Assembly: GCA_964017185.1 (NCBI GenBank)
Contig: OZ024870.1
Coordinates: 34,984,139-35,048,138 of the forward strand
From: Rugalucina vietnamica
Taxonomy: Eukaryota > Mollusca > Bivalvia > Lucinida > Lucinidae
Reading direction: 5' to 3'
Length of the DNA: 64,000 nt
Every line of letters begins with the position of its first letter. Position 1 is the first letter of the stretch. Position numbers and translations under genes: made by a program. Below, piece by piece: positions 57,830-64,000 of this stretch. The notes below the pieces were generated by a model that was not told the DNA's origin, did no database searches, and saw only the letters and a list, made by a program, of their open reading frames with translations.

Positions 57830-57920
57830 GAGTTTGGTTTTTTCCCACCTTGGTTTTTGGAGTGGGAGTCTTTTTCTGATTGCGCCTTTTCCTGATCTTT
57901 GCCTACTTGTACTTTTTTGT
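57830..57920. mobile_element. Family D fragment, reverse orientation
   Basis: CACCTTGGTTTTTGGAGTGG + GAGTCTTTTTCTGATTGCGCC through TTTGCCTACTTGTAC matches the family D end. Confidence 0.75.
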
Positions 57921-58600
57921 GGTTGTTCATGGAGAATAACTTTTGATGCAAATTCTTTCCTACTACATGTAGTCTCGATCTAAAACATACAAGTATATAT
58001 ACATGTACATGTACGAATGCTCAAATTATTTGCGATTTATATGGAACCATAATCTGAATATTTGATAACGGTTACGTTAACATCTTACCAAGAAATGCTG
58101 GCGGACAAGTAAGGTCGGAACATTTAATAAGACAGGCCGCGATGGTTTTACATGTTCGCTTCGAAAAAAAAAGTTGCGATTTCGATCTCCGGCCGGTATA
58201 TTCATGTTATTTTGATGACTTGTGTTTATCCTGACATAATTAAAGTAAACCGCCTGTTAAATCATTGCTATTGTACATAATTAAATACCTTTGATCAAAT
58301 GTCATTAAACTTATTTATTCATTCAGTGAAAATGATTCTGATTATCCACATAGTCATTGGAAGTGTGGTAATTTTATTCTTTGTCGGAAAGGACAATGCT
58401 CAAGGCGCGAATTTTTAATGACGCCCTTGATTTTTAAATGATTTTTTCGCTTCCATTCTTCTGTTCAAAGATCGAATAATCATGGATGATGTGAAAAGCA
58501 ACACAAGTGACAAAGGTCATCATAAATTTTAATGTAATCAAGAATATATTTATGTGGATTATAAGCCATCTAAACAAATACGTAACATCTGCAAGTTTCA
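57921..58600. other. Interior of the 4.4-kb element, unassigned
   Basis: AT-rich sequence with no recognised repeat. The subterminal motif block begins near 58680. Confidence 0.4.
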
Positions 58601-61600
58601 TACTTGCAAATACTTATTATTTTTTAATTTATTGTTTTATATTTATTCAAAAATTATAAACATGCATTTGTCTTTTAAATTCCTCCGAGAAACTCCGAGA
58701 AAAAGAGTTTTATCGATAAATCCAGGTAATTACCTTTCTCGGAGAAACACCGAGAAATTTCACCGAGAAACACCGCGAAATTTCGCGCTGACGATTACGT
58801 CTACCTGGCTTATTTTGCGGTGTTTCTCCGAGAAATAAAAATTTCGCGTTTGCCATGGTTGCGGAGAAACGCGGAATATGTTGTTATTTTTTTACCGGGA
58901 GTGTATTAAGAAATATTCACAGGAAATCTATAATGTATGCATTTTTTGTCTGCTGAATTTATACAACAAAATGTAAAATAATAATTATATGTCTGTTATT
59001 TATGCATAAAAGAATGTTTCAAGATTCTGAAACAAGATTGTTTCTGTGGAGAAGAAAGTGATGTCAAGATTGCGATGCCATGTGACCAAACTACAATCCC
59101 AGATGAATTACCAACCAAACATTTCAAAAGAACTTTCAAATGATCATGCTAGTATTATCGAAACAGTTGCAACAAATGAAGGTTGCATTAAATGACATTA
59201 CAAATGTAACTATTAATTTTACAGAAAACGAAGATGCTGTCTGATGGAAGACAACTTATTACGGACAGTCTGGAGGCTTGGAAAATGAATGGAAAACAGA
59301 TGAAAGATACTTTTAATGAACCCGTTGATACGCTGTGCTTTTGTGGGAAAAAAAGAAGATGATGAAGTCAAGAAAATTCGCAGACAGCTTGTCCAGTGAA
59401 TTGGATGCAGGAGATTTTGGACTGTGCGAGTTGAGCAGAAACAAAACCAAATATTAGGACTGAGTACAAAGATCTAATATTGTTTGCATTGTTTGTCTGC
59501 TAAAATTAATTATACAACAAAACGTAAATTAACAATTATTATGTCTGTTACTGATGTATAAAAGAATGTTTCAAGATACTGAAACAAGGCTTTTCTGTGG
59601 AAAAGAAAGAGACGTCAAGATTATGATGTCACGTGACCAAGATACAATCACATATGGATTTAAATACAATGCTCTTGCATGCTTAATCAATTGCCCAATC
59701 TTTGAACTAAGGTTGGAATATAGTGGACAAGTGTAGGTTTGTTATTAAGAAATATTCACAAGAAATCTATAATGTATGCATTTTTTGTCTGCTGAAATTA
59801 TACATCATAATGTACAATAATAATTATAATATGTCTGTTATAATATGTCTGTTATAATATGTCTGTTATTTATGCATTAAAGAATGTTTCAAGATTCTGA
59901 AACAAGACTTTTTCTGTGGAGAAGAAAGTGATGTCAAGATTGCGATGCCATGTGACCAAGCTACAATCCCAGATGAATTACCAACGAAAGGTTTCAAAAG
60001 TACTTTCAAATGATTGTGCTAGTATTAAACAGTTGCAACAAATGAAGACTGCATTAAATTACATTATACATGTAACTATTAATTTTACAGAAAATGAAGA
60101 TGCTGTCTGATGGAAGACAACTTATTACCGACAGTTTGGAGTTTTGGAAAATGAATGGAAAACAGACAAAAGATACTTTTAATGAACAGCATGATATGCT
60201 GTTCCTTTTGTGGGAAAAAGAAGAAGATAAAGTCAAGAAAATTCGCAGACAGCTTGTCCAGTGAATTGGATGCAGATTCTGGACAGACTTAATGAGCGAG
60301 TTGAGCAGAAACAAGACCAAATATTAGGACTGAGTACAAAGATCTATATTGTTTGCATTGTTTGTCTGCTAAAATTAATTATACAACAAAACGTAAATTA
60401 ACAATTATTATGGATGTTACTGATGTATAAAAGAATGTTTCAAGATTCTGAAACAAGGCTTTTCTGTGGAAAAGAAAGAGACGTCAAGATTGCGATGTCA
60501 TGTGACCAAGATACAATCACATATGGATTTAATTACAATGCTCTTGCATGCTTAATCAATTGCCCTATCTTTGAACTAAGGTTGGAATATAGTGGACAAG
60601 TGTAGGTTTGTTATTACATATTAAGAAATATTCACAAGAAACCTATAATGTATGCATTTTTTGTCTGCTGAAATTATACAACAAAATGTAAAATAATAAT
60701 TATATGTCTGTTATTTATGCATAAAAGAATGTTTCAAGATTCTGAAACAAGATTTTTTCTCTGGAGAAGACAGTGATGTCAAGATTGCGATGCCATGTGA
60801 CCAAGCTACAATCCCAGATGAATTACCAACGAAACGTTTCAAAAGTAATGAAGGCAACAAATGAAGGTTGCATTAAATGACATTAAAAATGTAACTATTA
60901 ATTTTACAGAAAAGGAAGATGCTGTCCGATGGAAGACAACTTATTACCGACAGCTTGGAGTTTTGGAAAATGAATGGAAAACAGACGAAAGATACTTTTA
61001 ATGAACAGCATATGCTGTTCTTTTGTGGAAAGAAGAAGAAGATGAAGTCAAGAAAATTCGCAGACAGCTTGTCCAGTGAACTGGATACAGGAGATTTTGG
61101 ACAGACTTGAGCGAGTTGAGCAGAAACATTTTAGACCAAATATTAGGACTGAGTACAAAGATCTATATTGTTTGCATTGTTTGTCTGCTTAAATTAATTA
61201 TACAACAAAACGTAAATTAACAATTATTATGGCTGTTACTGATGTATAAAAGAATGTTTTAAGATTCTGAAACAAGGCTTTTCTGTGGAAAAGAAAGAGA
61301 CGTCAAGATTGCGATGTCACATGACCAAGATACAATCACATATGGATTTAAATACAATGCTCTTGCATGCTTAATCAATTGCCCAATCTTTTATCTGTCT
61401 AGGGTTGAAATATAGTGGACAAGTGTAGGTTTGTTATTACATATTAAGAAATATTCACAAGAAACCTATAATGTATGCATCTTTTGTCTGCTGAAATTAT
61501 ACAACAAAATGTAAAATAATAATTATATGTCTGTTATTTATGCATAAAAGAATGTTTTAAGATTCTGAAACAAGATTTTTTCTGTGGAGAAGAAAGTGAT

Positions 61601-61741
61601 GTCAAGATTGCGATGCCATGTGACCAAGCTACAATCCCAGATGAATTACCAACGAAACGTTTCAAAAGTAATGAAGGCAACAAATGAAGGTTGCATTAAA
61701 TGACATTAAAAATGTAACTATTAATTTTACAGAAAAGGAAG

Positions 61742-61960
61742 ATGCTGTCCGATGGAAGACAACTTATTACCGACAGTTTGGAGTTTTGGAAAATGAATGG
61801 AAAACAGACGAAAGATACTTTTAATGAACAGCATATGCTGTTCTTTTGTGGAAAGAAGAAGATGAAGTCAAGAAAATTCGCAGACAGCTTGTCCAGCAAG
61901 CTGAAGGCAGGAGATTTTGGACAGACATGAGCGAGTTGAGCAGAAACAAGACCAAGGCCT
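61742..61960 (+). pseudogene. B-half coding remnant, last unit
   Basis: Two overlapping frames carry coding-like sequence: EDAVRWKTTYYRQFGVLENE then, after in-frame stops, LLWKEEDEVKKIRRQLVQQA + EGRRFWTDMSELSRNKTKA. It may derive from a two-exon gene with the TTAATTTTACAG acceptor at 61724-61735. Family unknown. Confidence 0.4.
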
Positions 61961-62018
61961 AAGATAAAATTTTGTTTGTTTGCAATTGCCGCCTGACCCA
62001 CCCTTTTTCTGCCGACTC

Positions 62019-62070
62019 AATTTTTTTTTTTTTTTTTTTTGCTTTTCTGGAGTTTTTTTTTTTTTCTTCT
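62019..62070 (+). repeat. Poly-T tracts
   Basis: Two T runs (about 23 and 13) separated by GCTTTTCTGGAG. Confidence 0.9.
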
Positions 62071-62246
62071 TCTTTCTTCTGCTGGATTCAGTTCGGTAAT
62101 GATTTTCGTCCATTGTGGTGTGGTTATAGACGATTCAGTTAGTAAAGTTTTTAGTCATGTCTTACAGGTGCTTTATTGTTGTTGTCTTTCCTATTAAGCT
62201 TTCATTATGCAAGTGTCTAATTCGCGTGCGCAACTGTAGCAACAAT

Positions 62247-62652
62247 ATGGCCGACAAGTCAAGTCCGAGGGCGGAAAATGCCTTAGTTTTCTGTTGCAGC
62301 GTCGTGTATAGCGACAATACTGGCTCTAACCTGGCAATTAAAAATGGGCTATACAGTTTTGAGCCAGACTACACGTGGAAAGATGTTTTGAAAGAATTGG
62401 ATGAAAAACCAACATTACCATTTTGTAAAGCAGATACAGCAGACGTCGGGGTATCCTCCAAATTGAATGGCTCTAAAAAAATTTACCCAGACATGGATGA
62501 GGCTATTGAGGTGGTGAAAAACTTCAACATAGATCTAAAATATGTCACATTTAAGATCTGTAAAGCTGTGGCAACTTTTGAACAGAAAACTAAAAGTTCA
62601 GGCCCAACTGTGAATGCTTTCCAGAGATCATTTCAAACACAAACTCTTTTTG

Positions 62653-62697
<45 letters not shown>

Positions 62698-62699
62698 AA
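62247..62699 (+). CDS. Unrecognised ORF ending in a poly-A run
   Basis: Start chosen at AACAATATGG, a better context than the upstream in-frame ATG at 62157. It encodes MADKSSPRAENALVFCCSVV, then YTWKDVLKELDEKPTLPFC and YPDMDEAIEVVKNFNIDLKY, a balanced, globular-looking composition of ~136 residues. The frame then runs into 42 A residues (62653-62694) and stops at TTAA. Either a retrocopy whose 3' end is a poly-A tail, or a real first exon with an expanded A tract. I do not recognise the family. Confidence 0.45.
62653..62694 (+). repeat. Poly-A tract (42 A)
   Basis: Uninterrupted, directly after the ORF starting at 62247. Confidence 0.95.
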
Positions 62700-62779
62700 A
62701 GGATACAGAGAGCCCCAGATTTACAGGTATTTGTCTGCAATGCTAACTTTGACAGCAATGTCCAACTCCTAATATACCC

Positions 62780-63027
62780 TGTCGCAACTGGGAAAGGTAT
62801 AAGTGTAAGCAATGACCAGGAACTGGTAGGATCATATACAAACACCGTAAAATTGCCATGTCGGCCATCTTGGTCATGTGACCTAGACCATTTATATAAA
62901 CTTTTGTTGCAGAGGAGATCTTTGAAATTGTGAAAGACGACGGACGGACAGAAGGACGCCAGACGCCGCCGGATGCCTACCTATCCTATAAGCTCACCTG
63001 TGAGCCTTCGGCTAAGGTGAGCTAACA
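62780..63027. mobile_element. Family I repeat with GCTCACC hairpin end
   Basis: TGTCGGCCATCTTGGTCATG + TGACCTAGACCATTTATATAAAC, then GACGGACGGACAG, then the end hairpin AAGCTCACCTGTGAGCCTTC + GGCTAAGGTGAGCTAA. It is the inverted relative of 45819-46010. Confidence 0.7.
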
Positions 63028-63594
63028 ATCATATTCAACCAGTCTTCAAGAAGGGAAACAGTGGCACACAGAGAAGCTCCTGACTCCTTGAATGGAGAGA
63101 TGTGACAGATACAGATATAGAAAGAAAACAACAACAAACAATAGGACATGTTGAGATATATTCTCCATACAATTCTCCATGGCTCAAGCAAAGCTCTGTT
63201 ACCCACCGGTGCTTGTTCAATTTTTTTAATAGTTGTTGACTTATTACCAATGTGCTGTTACCTCCTTGTTTCTTTTGAAAATAAATTTCAGAGGAAGTAA
63301 TTCAACAATATAAAGGATGTTTAAAAGGTAACTTAGGTAAGAGTTGTTCTCGCGTCATTCCAGACTGGGACAACCATGCTTGTTGTTGTTCTCTCTGTTG
63401 GATGACATAAATACTCTATAGATTGGTCTTGATCTGTTTAACCCACATTTAATGAACGGATTTTCCAATCACTAACAATTGGATGAGTCCACTTTCGAAA
63501 TCGGTCTTCCGTTTTGCTTTTCCAATAAGGCGGAGGAAGAAAGGTTTCTGTGATTCGGACTTCATTTTCCTCGCCTGTAGTGAATAAATTCATT
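63028..63594. other. Intergenic, no feature recognised
   Basis: No element end or gene seen apart from short chance ORFs. Confidence 0.4.
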
Positions 63595-63768
63595 ATGGCT
63601 GAGAAGAAACAGACACTTGGCGACATTGTCGTCTCCGCAGACCATACAAATAACCATGACAACTGCACAGTCGCCATAAAAGCGAGTAAAAGTCTGTTTC
63701 CTTTGTTTTTTTGTTTTTTTTCTCCTCCGACCCAAAATTTTCTAAAAAATCGGAAATCAAAAAAATAA
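63595..63768 (+). CDS. Short ORF, probable start of a degenerate element gene
   Basis: CATTATGGCT start. Encodes MAEKKQTLGDIVVSADHTNN, then HDNCTVAIKASKS, then a low-complexity T/C-rich tail that looks frameshifted. It directly precedes the open segment at 63774. Confidence 0.35.
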   Translation: MAEKKQTLGDIVVSADHTNNHDNCTVAIKASKSLFPLFFCFFSPPTQNFLKNRKSKK

Positions 63769-63773
63769 ATAAA

Positions 63774-64000
63774 AAACTGGCCTTAGATTTAGCATCACCA
63801 TCAAAATTATTTAATGCTATTAAGCTTGGATATGAAATTAAAAGACTAGTTAATGCTAAACTTGGTTAGGCAATAAGAGAGAGAAATTTGGAAGACAATG
63901 ACGAATGTAGGGACTTTCTCCAGCTGATGGAAATGGAATGGGGTACTAGAGTGTCCAAACTGGCATGTATCATACTGAATGAAAGGAAATTCAACAAAGA
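63774..64000 (+). pseudogene. Helical ORF segment with an in-frame stop, running off the window
   Basis: Frame reads KLFNAIKLGYEIKRLVNAKL G, TAG at 63867-63869, then AIRERNLEDNDECRDFLQLM + EMEWGTRVSKLACIILNERK FNKE. The pattern KxGYxIKR...FLxLxExEW..VSxLA...ERKFNK resembles, from memory, an N-terminal module found in many mollusc and cnidarian hypothetical proteins of repeat origin. The stop codon makes this copy defective unless TAG is spliced out. It continues beyond the window. Confidence 0.45.

Larger units (their letters stand above)
54505..58903. mobile_element. 4.4-kb TIR element with TA duplication, inserted in the tandem array
   Basis: The ends CAGTCCCGGTAAAAAATCAA and CACTCCCGGTAAAAAAATAA (inverse of the right end) continue to AACATATTCC. 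TA lies at 54503-54504 and 58904-58905, and excision restores the ATTACATATTAAGAAATATT of uninterrupted units. Subterminally, TTTCTCGGAGAAACACCGAG-type motifs are repeated in both orientations over 54540-54725 and 58680-58870. A TA duplication suggests the Tc1/mariner-like or another TA-targeting group. No transposase is seen. A family A copy, a 59-bp palindrome, a family B copy and a family D fragment are nested inside. Confidence 0.9.
52850..61965 (+). repeat. Tandem array of ~0.82-0.87-kb dimeric units (interrupted)
   Basis: Five units start near 53250, 54297, 59552, 60418 and 61238. Each has an A half, with AATGTTTCAAGATTCTGAAA + CAAGGCTTTTCTGTGG, and a related B half, with ..CAAGACTTTTTCTGTGGAGA + AGAAAGTGATG. 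Each half is followed by a TCTGCTGAAATTATACAACA-type spacer. The B half continues with a TTAATTTTACAG site and coding-like sequence (TYYRQFGVLENEWKTDER; EDEVKKIRRQLVQ). The frames are broken differently in each unit. The first unit has an extra partial B half at 53575-53690. A 4.4-kb element splits the second unit. Confidence 0.9.

Noticed and set aside
1..64000. tRNA, rRNA or snRNA genes
   Set aside because: No cloverleaf, A/B-box pair in a tRNA body or rRNA segment was recognised by eye. A dedicated scan was not possible.

Overview
This window is eukaryotic nuclear DNA: AT-rich, intron-dominated and packed with repeats. The one host gene I recognise has animal-type GT-AG exons. The gene, plus the style of the repeats (foldback elements, GACGGACGG-tailed tandem elements, a SINE 3' end), suggests a mollusc, probably a bivalve. 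The species is an inference. I found no prokaryotic gene, CRISPR array, rRNA or tRNA.

The backbone is the 3' end of a Munc18-1 / unc-18 / STXBP1 orthologue on the + strand. Coding exons lie at 7780-7889, 19181-19294, 20909-20997, 38571-38725 and 40135-40202 (stop codon TAG), with consistent splice phases. They encode the conserved C-terminal part of this Sec1/Munc18 syntaxin-binding protein. A sixth candidate, 9320-9394, is a frame-preserving 25-codon cassette. It would lengthen the variable loop just before the SRWTPYIKDIME block. The gene starts upstream of the window.

The introns and 3' flank are an archive of nested mobile elements. A ~235-bp foldback family (called A here) has about 29 full or partial copies, with GAGCCGC ends, a perfect central hairpin and 4-bp A/T target duplications. 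Family B (six copies) is a ~265-bp foldback. Several larger elements can be delimited exactly because they interrupt another repeat: a 2.15-kb element inside a 35-bp minisatellite (2878-5026), a PIF/Harbinger-like 1.25-kb element inside another foldback (19399-20643), a 13.5-kb long-TIR composite filling the fourth intron (21587-35066), and a 4.4-kb TA-flanked element inside a ~0.85-kb tandem array (54505-58903).

Inside the 13.5-kb element are two more large inverted repeats (24.06-26.34 kb and 28.75-32.67 kb), motif-cluster elements, and a 7 x 147-bp tandem element. Downstream of STXBP1 (40.2-64 kb) come further foldbacks, three tandem-repeat elements, the degenerate ~0.85-kb array (52.85-61.96 kb), and two unrecognised ORFs near the right edge (62.25 kb and 63.6 kb). 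Neither of those has a function I can support.

Coordinates of repeat ends are exact where a target duplication or reconstructed empty site is quoted, and good to about 5-20 bp elsewhere.
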